Shown piece after piece: positions 27,291 through 35,801 of a stretch of DNA of 64,000 bases. The position numbers and the translations under genes are program-made. Source of the stretch: Dyadobacter bucti (GTDB taxonomy: Bacteria > Bacteroidota > Bacteroidia > Cytophagales > Spirosomataceae); the NCBI RefSeq assembly GCF_005869225.1, contig NZ_SWFP01000006.1, forward strand, positions 124,001 to 188,000. Reading direction: 5' to 3'. The notes below the pieces were generated by a model, which was given only the letters and a program-made list of their open reading frames with translations, was not told where the DNA came from and ran no database searches. Numbering within the stretch: position 1 is the first letter of the stretch; each line of letters starts with the position of its first letter.

Positions 27291-28553
27291 ATGATGACTA
27301 CGAAAAAAGGAGAGGCTGTCGTGATAGGCGGCGGGATTATCGGATTGGCTTCCGCCTATTATTTATTGAAAAGCGGGTGGAAAGTTACTTTGTTCGATAA
27401 AGGTAACCTGATGGATAATTGTTCTCAGGGAAATGCCGGAATGATTGTGCCCAGTCATTTTATTCCCCTTGCCTCTCCCGGGATGATTTCGAAGGGGATC
27501 AAATGGATGTTCGACAGCAGGAGTCCGTTTTACGTCAAGCCTTCTCTCGATTTTTCTCTGATATCCTGGGGATTAAAATTTATGAAAAGTGCCAACGCAG
27601 CCCATGTTGAGCGAACCGCCCCATTTTTGAGGGATTATCACCTGCTCAGTAAACAGCTGTATGAGGACCTTTCCAGTGAAAAGGATTTTGATTTTGGCCT
27701 GGAAAAGAAAGGGATACTGATGCTTTACAAAACCGAAAAAGCCGGTGAAGAAGAAATCCAGGTTGCGGAAGAAGGGAAAAAACTCGGGCTCTACATTGAA
27801 ATGCTGAGTAAAGAGCAGGTCCAGGCTATCGAGCCCGGTGTGCAACTGGATGTGCTGGGGGCAATACATTATCACTGCGACGCACATTTGTATCCTTATG
27901 CACTGTTTTCTCAATTGGTAAAATATCTTGAATCGAACGGCGCGAAAATTATCCTGAATGCTGAGGTAATTGGTTTTGATATAAAAAATGGGGAGATACA
28001 GTCAGTTCAGGCTGGCGAAAAGCAGGTTTCAGGAGATCTTTTTGTGATGACAGGCGGTTCGTGGCTTCCCAGTCTGGCAAAGCTGGCGGGACTATCCATA
28101 CCGGTAATGCCCGGGAAAGGGTATTCTTTTATGGAGCCGAACGATGTGCATACCATTAGTCATCCAGCGTTGCTCATAGAAGCGCGGGTGGCGGTTACAC
28201 CTATGAACCGAGAAGTGCGTTTCGGCGGGACTATGGAACTGGCGGCAATTAATAATACGGTCAATATGAAACGGGTAGAAGGGATCGTCAATTCCATCCC
28301 CCGGTATTATCCCGGACTTGACATAAAACTACCTGAAAAAGAGAGGGTCTGGTATGGTTTCAGGCCATGTTCCCCCGATGGGCTGCCGTATCTGGGTTAT
28401 AGCAAAAAATTGAAGAACCTGATAGTTGCCGGAGGGCACGGCATGATGGGTATCAGTTTAGGTCCCGCGACCGGTAAAATTGTCGCCGAGCTGGCCAATG
28501 GGGAACCGTTATCCACGGATGTTAGTCAATATATACCCGACCGATATTCTTGA
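27291..28553 (+). CDS. FAD-dependent D-amino acid dehydrogenase, probable D-hydroxyproline dehydrogenase
   Basis: A 420-residue DAO-type flavoprotein. The FAD-binding motif is AVVIGGGIIGLASAYYLL near residue 10, with a second dinucleotide contact DLFVMTGGSWLP and a C-terminal GYSKKLKNLIVAGGHGMMG block. It resembles DadA. With the epimerase and deaminase nearby, the expected reaction is oxidation of cis-4-hydroxy-D-proline to pyrroline-4-hydroxy-2-carboxylate, passing electrons to the respiratory chain. No signal peptide is present, so it is cytoplasmic or peripheral at the inner membrane. It is immediately followed by a transposase remnant, then by an amino-acid permease. Confidence 0.87.
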   Translation: MMTTKKGEAVVIGGGIIGLASAYYLLKSGWKVTLFDKGNLMDNCSQGNAGMIVPSHFIPLASPGMISKGIKWMFDSRSPFYVKPSLDFSLISWGLKFMKSANAAHVERTAPFLRDYHLLSKQLYEDLSSEKDFDFGLEKKGILMLYKTEKAGEEEIQVAEEGKKLGLYIEMLSKEQVQAIEPGVQLDVLGAIHYHCDAHLYPYALFSQLVKYLESNGAKIILNAEVIGFDIKNGEIQSVQAGEKQVSGDLFVMTGGSWLPSLAKLAGLSIPVMPGKGYSFMEPNDVHTISHPALLIEARVAVTPMNREVRFGGTMELAAINNTVNMKRVEGIVNSIPRYYPGLDIKLPEKERVWYGFRPCSPDGLPYLGYSKKLKNLIVAGGHGMMGISLGPATGKIVAELANGEPLSTDVSQYIPDRYS

Positions 28554-28582
28554 AAATCAATAATTTACTGTACACATACATT

Positions 28583-28807
28583 ATGTCAAACACTTACACA
28601 CAAGTTCATTTACAATTGGTTTTTGCGGTTAAGAACCGCAGGTCGCTTATCCATCCGTCGTGGAAAGACGAGCTGTACAAATACATGGCGGGTATTATCC
28701 GGAGCTATGATCACAAGCTTCTTCAGATCAATGGCATGCCAGACCATGTCCATATTTTGATTGGAATGCGGCCCACACAATCGTTTCCTCCAATATGTTA
28801 TCCCTGA
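28583..28807 (+). pseudogene. truncated RAYT / IS200-like transposase, N-terminal part
   Basis: About 75 codons match the start of Y1 (HUH) transposases of the IS200/REP-associated kind: YTQVHLQLVFAVKNRR, LQINGMPDHVHILIG (the HUH histidines) and MRPTQS. The protein then loses similarity and stops at 28807; the usual length is about 150 residues, and the catalytic tyrosine part is missing. Two small hairpins (TATCCC-TGAC-GGGATA at 28799 and TGTCC-N5-GGACA near 28837) follow. This is a remnant, not an active element. Confidence 0.75.
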
Positions 28808-28924
28808 CGGGATATTGGCGTAGCCGCTCATATGCCTGTCCGGCCGGGACAATATATCGGTAAAATATTGTTAAAATTTGTAGCTTACGGGATAAAACGC
28901 CTTTTGATAAAAATCAAACCCTAT

Positions 28925-30340
28925 ATGCCTCAGGAAAATACCTCTTTTAAACCTTCATTAGGTCTTGTAGATGCAACCATGCTCGTCGCCGGTAGTATGA
29001 TCGGATCGGGCATTTTTATTGTCAGCGCGGATATTACCAGGAATACCGGGAGCGTTGGCTGGCTGATGTTCGTCTGGCTGATTACAGGTTTTATGACGCT
29101 CACAGCGGCGATCAGTTATGGTGAGCTGAGTGCCATGTTCCCGAAGGCGGGGGGGCAGTATATCTATCTGAAAGAGGCCTATAATCCATTGATCAGCTTT
29201 CTCTACGGGTGGAGTTTTTTCACAGTGATACAAACCGCCACTATAGCCGCGGTAGCAGTGGCATTCGCCAAATTTACCGCTTATCTGCTGCCTCAGTTCA
29301 GTGAAGATATTGTTGCTCTCGATCTGGGTTTTCTCAAAATATCACCGGCGCAGCTACTGTCGATTGTCGTCATTGTGCTGCTTACGTTTATTAATACGCG
29401 TGGAATAAACAGTGGAAAAATAATCCAGACAACCTTTACCCTGACCAAGCTGCTGAGCCTTCTGGGATTAATTGTTTTTGGACTGCTGTTTATGAAATCT
29501 GATATATGGAACGCCAACTGGAGTTCTGAAGCCATGTGGGATCTGCATAAATTGAACATAGACGGGAGCATAGAATCCTATACGACTATCGCAGCTTTCG
29601 GAGCAATTGCAGCGTCCATGGTAGGCTCTATCTTCAGCAGTGATTCCTGGAACAATGTAACTTTTATAGCGGGAGAGATCAAAAATCCGCAACGGAATAT
29701 TGGCCTGAGCCTGGCGCTTGGAACGATCATCGTTACCATTATTTATCTGCTGACGAACATCATGTACACCGGAGTTTTGTCGCTTCTTGAAATAGCATCT
29801 TCGGACAAGGACAGAGTAGCTGTTACGGCCTCCAATGCGATTTTTGGTAGCGCCGGTACCATTATCATCGCTGTCATGATCATGGTGTCGACATTCGGAT
29901 GTAATAACGGGCTGATCATGTCCGGCGCCCGGGTATATTATTCGATGGCGAAAGATGGTCTGTTTTTTAAAAAAGTGGGTCAGCTGAACAAAAATGCGGT
30001 TCCTGAATTTGGTTTATGGATACAATGTATCATTGCTTCCTTATGGGCACTGAGCGGAAAGTATGGTAATTTGCTGGATATGATCTCTTTTGTGGTCGTC
30101 GTGTTTTATATGCTGACGATTGTCGGGATTTTTATCCTGAGAAAAAAACGGCCGGATGCTGAGCGGCCGTATAAGGCATTTGGGTACCCGTTTTTGCCAA
30201 TTATCTACATGATCATGGGTGTTGCCTTCTGCGTTTTGCTGATCATCTATAAACCTGAGTATACCTGGCCGGGCCTCATCATTGTTTTGCTGGGGATACC
30301 GGTTTATTATCTGATCGCTAAAAAGGAAATAGCAACCTAG
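28925..30340 (+). CDS. APC family amino-acid permease
   Basis: A 471-residue membrane protein with about 12 hydrophobic helices. The N-terminal GLVDATMLVAGSMIGSGIF is the APC consensus with the unwound helix-1 motif GSGIF. Charged loops and the final helix pair fit the amino acid/polyamine/organocation superfamily. The ATG at 28925 is preferred over an in-frame ATG at 28832 because the extra 31 residues run through the transposase remnant. It follows the hydroxyproline genes and is the best candidate for uptake of hydroxyproline or proline; substrate specificity is inferred from context only. Confidence 0.85.
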   Translation: MPQENTSFKPSLGLVDATMLVAGSMIGSGIFIVSADITRNTGSVGWLMFVWLITGFMTLTAAISYGELSAMFPKAGGQYIYLKEAYNPLISFLYGWSFFTVIQTATIAAVAVAFAKFTAYLLPQFSEDIVALDLGFLKISPAQLLSIVVIVLLTFINTRGINSGKIIQTTFTLTKLLSLLGLIVFGLLFMKSDIWNANWSSEAMWDLHKLNIDGSIESYTTIAAFGAIAASMVGSIFSSDSWNNVTFIAGEIKNPQRNIGLSLALGTIIVTIIYLLTNIMYTGVLSLLEIASSDKDRVAVTASNAIFGSAGTIIIAVMIMVSTFGCNNGLIMSGARVYYSMAKDGLFFKKVGQLNKNAVPEFGLWIQCIIASLWALSGKYGNLLDMISFVVVVFYMLTIVGIFILRKKRPDAERPYKAFGYPFLPIIYMIMGVAFCVLLIIYKPEYTWPGLIIVLLGIPVYYLIAKKEIAT

Positions 30341-30353
30341 CTTATTTGATTTG

Positions 30354-30372
30354 CAGTCGGGTTGACCGGCTG
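30354..30372. terminator. weak hairpin between convergent genes
   Basis: CAGTCGG and CCGGCTG pair (one G-T pair) around GTTGA between the permease (+) and the NRAMP-like gene (-). No strong T run follows, so this is tentative. Confidence 0.35.
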
Positions 30373-30384
30373 AAATCATTGGGG

Positions 30385-31539
30385 TTAAAATATCTGAGTA
30401 GCCAGGCCTGTCATGATCAGAACCATTAACCAGCCAGCCGCCTGCAACAGAACAGAATGTTCATAGTTTCCCATCAGTCTGGATTTCCTGCTGGCAACCA
30501 GAAGGATAGCGAGAGCAATCGGTAGCGCAAATCCGTTTAGCATTCCTACGAAAATCAACACCTTCACCGGTTTGCCGACAATGAGAAAAACCAAAGTTGA
30601 GATTAAAATAAAGGCGATGGTAAAATAGGTATGGTGTTTTTCGATAGCCGGGTGGAAAGATCGCAAAAATGATATGGAAGTATAGGCAGCCCCCACAACA
30701 GAAGTAATGGCGGCACACCAGATTACAAGACCAAAGATCTGTTTTCCGATCAGGCCGGAAGCGAGCTCAAAAACGGAAGCGGTAGGGTTATCGGGATTGA
30801 TATTGGTGCTATTAATTACAACGCCCAAAGTTGCCAGAAACAAGAGGTAGCGGATCAGCGAAGTGATCAGGATACCGGTAGCAGCGCTTCGGTTTACTTC
30901 CGGAAGAGATTCCGTTCCGCGGAAACCGCTGTCCAATAACCGGTGTGCTCCCGCAAAAGAAATGTACCCTCCGACCGTTCCGCCGACGAGCGTCAGGGTT
31001 GCAGCAGCGTCAAATTTTTCCGGAATAATGGTATGGTTCAATGCGGCGGCAAGAGGTGGATGGGAGGTGAAAGCAACATACAAAATCAGCCCGATCATGA
31101 CCAGGCCCAGCACTTTTGCGAAAACATCCATTGCCTTGCCTGCCTCCTTAAACAAAAATATTCCAATAGCGATCGCTGCGCTGATGATGGCGCCGGTTTC
31201 AACGGGAACGCCCGTTAATGCTTCAATGCCAAGACCTGCGCCGGCAACATTGCCGATATTAAAAGCCAGGCCGCCGGTTACGATCAAAAACGCCAGCAAA
31301 TACCCCAGCCCGGGAAAAAGTTCGTTTGCAAGATCTTGGGCCCGTTTTCCTGAAACAGTAATGATCTGCCAGATATTAAACTGAACGCATAAATCGATGA
31401 TCACTGAGAGCAGAATGATAAACCCGAAACTGGTTGTGAGCTGCTGTGTGAAAACCGTCGTTTGTGTAAGAAAGCCCGGACCGACCGCCGACGTCGCCAT
31501 TAAAAACGCTGCACCTAGTAATGCTTTGGATTTAGGCAT
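30385..31539 (-). CDS. NRAMP-like transporter lacking the metal motif
   Basis: A 384-residue protein with about 11 hydrophobic helices and the NRAMP fold (MATSAVGPGFLTQTTVF at helix 1). In true NRAMP metal transporters this helix carries DPGN; by alignment from GPGFL, the same place here reads TQQL (about residues 31-34). The helix-6 metal motif (MPH) is likewise not seen; the region reads SFAGAHRLLDS. Proteins of this kind (Bacillus YcsG type) occur beside 5-oxoprolinase genes, as here (the gene starts 80 bp after the 5-oxoprolinase stop on the same strand). A substrate such as 5-oxoproline is plausible but unproven; an NRAMP metal role is doubtful. Confidence 0.82.
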   Translation of the reverse strand: MPKSKALLGAAFLMATSAVGPGFLTQTTVFTQQLTTSFGFIILLSVIIDLCVQFNIWQIITVSGKRAQDLANELFPGLGYLLAFLIVTGGLAFNIGNVAGAGLGIEALTGVPVETGAIISAAIAIGIFLFKEAGKAMDVFAKVLGLVMIGLILYVAFTSHPPLAAALNHTIIPEKFDAAATLTLVGGTVGGYISFAGAHRLLDSGFRGTESLPEVNRSAATGILITSLIRYLLFLATLGVVINSTNINPDNPTASVFELASGLIGKQIFGLVIWCAAITSVVGAAYTSISFLRSFHPAIEKHHTYFTIAFILISTLVFLIVGKPVKVLIFVGMLNGFALPIALAILLVASRKSRLMGNYEHSVLLQAAGWLMVLIMTGLATQIF

Positions 31540-31619
31540 ATTGTTTGATTTTAGCTGATTTTGTCACAAATGCATAAATAGGCACAAATCAATTAGTGTT
31601 CATTCGTGTATCCGTGGCA

Positions 31620-34600
31620 TCATAATTCTCCAAATCCCCCACCTCCCGGCGTGTCAATAATTAAAATATCGCGAGCTTCCACTTCCAGGCTGCATACTCC
31701 AGGTAGTTCAGAAATTCTGCCGTCGGAATGAATCAGAGTATGCCGACCGCATTTTCCGTTTTTGCCACCTTCCAGTCCGTAGGGTTCATATTTCCTGTGC
31801 TGGCCCAGTAATGTTACATGCAAAGGCTGTAGAAATTCGACTTTTCTGCTGATGCCATCGCCGCCTTTGGACTTTCCAAGTCCGCCCGAATTTTTACGTA
31901 TGCCAAATTCCAGCATCCTGACGGGATACTTGCGTTCCAGCTGTTCCGGGTCTGTGATCCGGGTGTTGGTCATGTGCTGGTGTACCGCCGACCGCCCCGC
32001 AAAACCACGTCCTGCCCCCGTTCCACCGCCGATTGTTTCGTAATATCCGAATTGTGAATTCCCGAACAAAAAATTGTTCATCGTACCCTGGCTGCATGCC
32101 GCCAGCCCGAATGCTTTCAGCAATGTATCCACCAGCCGCTGGCTCACTTCCGTGTTCCCGCCGACCACCGCGGGGCATTTCAAAGGATCGTCTGAAAAGT
32201 GTGGGTGAAGGAAGCTATTGTCAGGCAAGACGATTTCGACATTTTTCATCAGTCCGTCATTCAAAGGAATTTCCTTGTCGACGATCAGTCGCAGTACATA
32301 CAATATGGCACTGTAAAGGATGGAAATATTGGCATTCAGGTTATTGGGGTGAACTTTCGATGTGCCCGTGAAATCAAAGACCTGTTTTTCGTCGGACACA
32401 GTTATTGAAACCTGGATCCGGTGTCCATCGTCAAGAAGTTCGGTCGCGTCAAAAGTTTGTCCGTAAAAAGGGGTTAATGCACGTTTCAGTTGGACGACTG
32501 CACTTTCTTTCAACAAAGTCATGTATTTTTTGACCTTAGCCAAACCATGCAATTCGACCAGATTTAACAATTGGGTAGTACCTTTTCGCAACGCAGACAA
32601 AGCCGCCACGATATCAGCTTCGTTGGATAAAAATGAGCGGGTAGGGTAAGGCCCTTCGGTAAAGAGTTTGTGAATGGCTTCCCGTTGAAATACATGATTT
32701 CTGACCAGATACTGAGGCAGGATCGCTACGCCTTCTTCGGCCAGGCAGGTGGCGTCGGGAGGCATGGAACCGGGCGTTTTTCCGCCAATTTCAGCATGGT
32801 GCGCACGGTTGATCGCATAGCCTACACATTCGCCGGTTTCTGTAAAAATCCCCGACATTAAGGTAATATCGGGCAAATGTGACCCCCCATATTTAGGATG
32901 ATTTGTAATGATCACATCGCCCGGGCCGATATCGATAGCAGCTTTTACGAGTCTACCGCAAATTCCCATGCTGCCCAGGTGCACCGGGATATGCTGGGCA
33001 TTGACAAGCAATTCGCCATCGGCGTCCAGAAGGGCGCAGGAAAAGTCCAGCCGCTCTTTAACGTTCACTGAAAACGCCGTCCTTTGGAGTTGAACGCCCA
33101 TTTCGTCGGCAATTGCCTTAAACCTGTTGGTAAACAATTGTAATTCCACCTCTTCGCTATGTTCTTCGACCATACCACTGTTGACCAAAGTTCTGAAAAC
33201 AACAGCATCGCCGCTATCCTGGATCACAAGCCTCCAGCCACGTGGAATATAGGACGTAGATGTTTTGTTCAGTAAAATGGCTGGGCCGGAAATTTGATTC
33301 CCCGGAGATAGCAGATCCCATTCATACAAGCCGGGTAAAAAGGCTGTTTGTGGTTCAGTTTCAAATAAGGTTGAAATTCTTCTTTCCGGCTGAATTTCAA
33401 TTCCCTCGTTTCTGATAGATTCCGGGGGAACTACATCTGCTTTTTCCCGGATCATCAATTTCAGACTTTCCAGTTCAACGCTGAGGTTGGTAGGAAAATA
33501 ACCGAATTGGGTCTTGTATAATTTTTCAAATTCAGCCAAAGTCGTTTCACCCTGAAAGCTTACCTCAGTTGTATTTTCCTGACCGGAAAAGCGCAGATAG
33601 GCATAACAAAACGCAATTTCGTACTGCTCAATACCTTGCCGGGCAACTGCTTCCCCGGCCATTTCGGCCAGTTCATTTTTCCAGGTTTCTATATTCGGCA
33701 AAGCTACGTCCCAGGGCAGCAGGATTTGTTTGGAAACAATGCGGCTGATCAAGGCTTCCCCAATGCCCGCCGCACTGAAAAGCCCGGCGTCGAAAGGGAT
33801 GATAACGGTATTTATATTGAGCAAACCGGCCAGCTGGCAACTGTGCAGACCACCAGCCCCGCCAAATGTGATGAGTGCGAAGTCAGCTGGACTAATCCCT
33901 TTTTCGACTGAAATTTTACGTATTGCATCTGCCATTTTCTCATTCGCAATACGCTCCAGACCGGTCAGGATTTCATAGTAAGAAAGTGAATTTCCGGTTT
34001 GTTCAGCAATGCTCTGCGCCAGCTTTTCAATAGCAGCCAGCGCTGCGTCGGGACGAACCGGTATCCCGAATTTTTCTGCATTCAGTTTGCCCAGCAGCAG
34101 GTTTACGTCCGTAATCGTCAGCGGACCACCCGCACCGTAGCAGGCCGGTCCGGGCGAGGCACCTGCACTTTCCGGGCCTACCTGCAGGGAAAAGCCGTCA
34201 AACCAGCATACCGAGCCGCCTCCAGCCGCAACAGTTTCAATCGCAAGTGTGGGATTATGGAATTCAATTCCGTCAATTTCTGTAATGTATTTCAGCTCGG
34301 GCTGTCCGTCAATCAGTGCCGTATCGGTGCTGGTTCCACCCATGTCAAAGGTAATTGCTTTACCAATTCCCAGCCGCTTTGCGACATTGCCAGCTGCAAC
34401 CATGCCACCTGCCGGGCCGCTGAGCAAACTGTCTTTGGCGCGGAAACCGCTCACTTCGGACAAGCTGCCCGTACTCGTCATTATTTTCAGACTTCCTGGC
34501 CCCAGCGCATTTTTGATATTGCTTAAATAAATATCCAGGATTGGGTCCAGATATGCATTTACAACCGCTGTCTGCGTCCTTCGCAGGTAATGTGAAAATG

Positions 34601-35393
34601 GGAAAAGATCTGAAGATGAAGAAATATATTTGGCGCCGTTTTCTCTCAAAAACGTCACCACCGCAACTTCATGATCGTTGTTCTGGTAGGCGTGCAGAAG
34701 CGAAACAGCCACGGAATCAAAGTCCTGAGGGTTTATTAATTCGCCAAGGTCCGTGGGCGACAGGCTTTTTATCACATTCCCGTTTGTGTCCAGCCGTTCG
34801 TCAATTTCAACAACTTCTGAGTAAAGCAATTCGGGCTCGGGGATATTCAGCTGAAAGAGGGAGGGGCGTTGTTGATTGCCGATATAAAGCAGATCTTTAA
34901 ATCCTTTTGTAACAGCCAAAAGTGTCTTTGCGCCTTTCCTTTCCAGTAGTGCATTTGTGCCGCGGGTAGTTCCGAGGCGCATTTCAATGGGTGGCAGAGT
35001 GTTGGCTAGTGGTGTGCCTGTGAGTAGGCGGGCGGCGAGTACCGGAGCCTCTTCGCCGCTTGATAGTTCAAAATCGGTATCAGGGGAAAGAGAGAGTTCG
35101 TTTTCAAGTGTCAGCGTTTTTTGAAAACCATCCAGTGAAATGATTTTATTGACGGAACTGCTGCCCTGTGTCCGAAAATCATATCCGATCACCAGTTCAT
35201 TGGCAAATTCCCAGGAAGCTTTGTAGCTATATGTATGGTCCGATATTTTTTCGGTGATCCTTCCTCTCAGGCGGCCGGAGCTCAGCACTTTGATCCGGGT
35301 TTTTGTTCCGTCCGGATCAATGGCCAGGCAGTCCGTAAATGTACCTCCGGTATCAATGCTTATTTTCCAGACGGGAGTAATTGTTTCTTTCAA
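31620..35393 (-). CDS. 5-oxoprolinase / hydantoinase, fused A and B domains
   Basis: A protein of about 1257 residues joining HyuA-type and HyuB-type halves, as in ATP-dependent 5-oxoprolinase. The N-terminal actin-like ATPase part begins WKISIDTGGTFTDCLAID and later has GTTRGTNALLERKGAK, DMGGTSTDTALIDG and PGPACYGAGGPLTITD. The B half starts near residue 745 (LFTNRFKAIADEMGVQLQRT) and ends in TPGGGGFGEL. It would hydrolyse 5-oxo-L-proline to glutamate with ATP. No ATG precedes the conserved N-terminus; the TTG at 35393 is preferred, with another TTG at 35432 possible. The following gene is the NRAMP-like transporter. Specificity between oxoproline and hydantoins is unresolved. Confidence 0.9.
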   Translation of the reverse strand: MKETITPVWKISIDTGGTFTDCLAIDPDGTKTRIKVLSSGRLRGRITEKISDHTYSYKASWEFANELVIGYDFRTQGSSSVNKIISLDGFQKTLTLENELSLSPDTDFELSSGEEAPVLAARLLTGTPLANTLPPIEMRLGTTRGTNALLERKGAKTLLAVTKGFKDLLYIGNQQRPSLFQLNIPEPELLYSEVVEIDERLDTNGNVIKSLSPTDLGELINPQDFDSVAVSLLHAYQNNDHEVAVVTFLRENGAKYISSSSDLFPFSHYLRRTQTAVVNAYLDPILDIYLSNIKNALGPGSLKIMTSTGSLSEVSGFRAKDSLLSGPAGGMVAAGNVAKRLGIGKAITFDMGGTSTDTALIDGQPELKYITEIDGIEFHNPTLAIETVAAGGGSVCWFDGFSLQVGPESAGASPGPACYGAGGPLTITDVNLLLGKLNAEKFGIPVRPDAALAAIEKLAQSIAEQTGNSLSYYEILTGLERIANEKMADAIRKISVEKGISPADFALITFGGAGGLHSCQLAGLLNINTVIIPFDAGLFSAAGIGEALISRIVSKQILLPWDVALPNIETWKNELAEMAGEAVARQGIEQYEIAFCYAYLRFSGQENTTEVSFQGETTLAEFEKLYKTQFGYFPTNLSVELESLKLMIREKADVVPPESIRNEGIEIQPERRISTLFETEPQTAFLPGLYEWDLLSPGNQISGPAILLNKTSTSYIPRGWRLVIQDSGDAVVFRTLVNSGMVEEHSEEVELQLFTNRFKAIADEMGVQLQRTAFSVNVKERLDFSCALLDADGELLVNAQHIPVHLGSMGICGRLVKAAIDIGPGDVIITNHPKYGGSHLPDITLMSGIFTETGECVGYAINRAHHAEIGGKTPGSMPPDATCLAEEGVAILPQYLVRNHVFQREAIHKLFTEGPYPTRSFLSNEADIVAALSALRKGTTQLLNLVELHGLAKVKKYMTLLKESAVVQLKRALTPFYGQTFDATELLDDGHRIQVSITVSDEKQVFDFTGTSKVHPNNLNANISILYSAILYVLRLIVDKEIPLNDGLMKNVEIVLPDNSFLHPHFSDDPLKCPAVVGGNTEVSQRLVDTLLKAFGLAACSQGTMNNFLFGNSQFGYYETIGGGTGAGRGFAGRSAVHQHMTNTRITDPEQLERKYPVRMLEFGIRKNSGGLGKSKGGDGISRKVEFLQPLHVTLLGQHRKYEPYGLEGGKNGKCGRHTLIHSDGRISELPGVCSLEVEARDILIIDTPGGGGFGEL

Positions 35394-35431
35394 AATAGAA
35401 TAAGGTAATCCAGGAATGTGTTTAAACAGCA

Positions 35432-35446
35432 AAATAGCTGCTATTT
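35432..35446. promoter_or_regulatory. 15-bp inverted repeat upstream of 5-oxoprolinase
   Basis: AAATAGC-T-GCTATTT is a perfect inverted repeat about 40 bp upstream of the preferred TTG start at 35393. It could be an operator. It is short and lies in AT-rich DNA, so the call is tentative. Confidence 0.35.
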
Positions 35447-35499
35447 GACATAAAACCTACTGACGGGTCGCCACTGGTCCTCCGGATCGATCCTCGATC

Positions 35500-35720
35500 C
35501 CGATCCCCCAACCCCGGACTTAAGTCCGGGGCTCGGGGGCCGGGGCTCGGGGACGGGGGCTCGGAGACCGGGGCTCGGGGGCCGGGGGCCGGGGCTCGGG
35601 GACCGTGGCCGTGGCTAGGGCTCGTGTACCGCGGCTTGACGACCGTGGCCGTGGCTAGGGCTCGTGTACCGCGGCTTGGGGACCGTGGCCGTGGCGTGGG
35701 TTCGTCGACCGCGCCTTGGA
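35500..35720. repeat. GC-rich minisatellite with 40-bp units
   Basis: In the 408-bp gap between the 5-oxoprolinase start and the ThuA-fusion stop there is a very GC-rich block. Three 40-bp units start exactly at 35601, 35641 and 35681, each beginning GACCGTGGCCGTGGC; the first two are nearly identical and the third has drifted. The preceding 100 bp are built from GGGGCTCGGGGACC-like words. A perfect 20-bp palindrome, CCCCGGACTTAAGTCCGGGG, lies at 35512-35531. The rest of the gap holds nothing gene-like. Confidence 0.85.
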
Positions 35721-35749
35721 ACGGAGCTGAAAACGCCCTCATAAAAAAA

Positions 35750-35778
35750 ATCCCGAATGCGAAAACCGCATTCGGGAT
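35750..35778 (-). terminator. intrinsic terminator of the ThuA-fusion gene
   Basis: ATCCCGAATGCG and CGCATTCGGGAT form a perfect 12-bp stem around AAAAC. On the minus strand it is followed by eight U (complement of 35743-35750). It lies 24 bp after the stop of the gene at 35802-39545. Confidence 0.9.
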
Positions 35779-35801
35779 GAAAAATGTATTGTATTAGCTC
35801 T

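Noticed and set aside
28832..28924. Earlier ATG for the APC permease
   Set aside because: The extra 31 codons lie in the transposase-remnant and hairpin region and do not resemble a permease N-terminus.
33999..34526. Plus-strand frame opposite 5-oxoprolinase
   Set aside because: The minus strand carries conserved 5-oxoprolinase motifs throughout.
35601..35720. Possible CRISPR array
   Set aside because: The 40-bp units are directly adjacent, without spacers, and no cas gene is nearby.
35422..35742. Minus-strand reading frame of about 106 codons rich in Pro, Arg and Gly
   Set aside because: It is built from the GC-rich tandem repeat, has no domain-like sequence, and overlaps the start region of 5-oxoprolinase.
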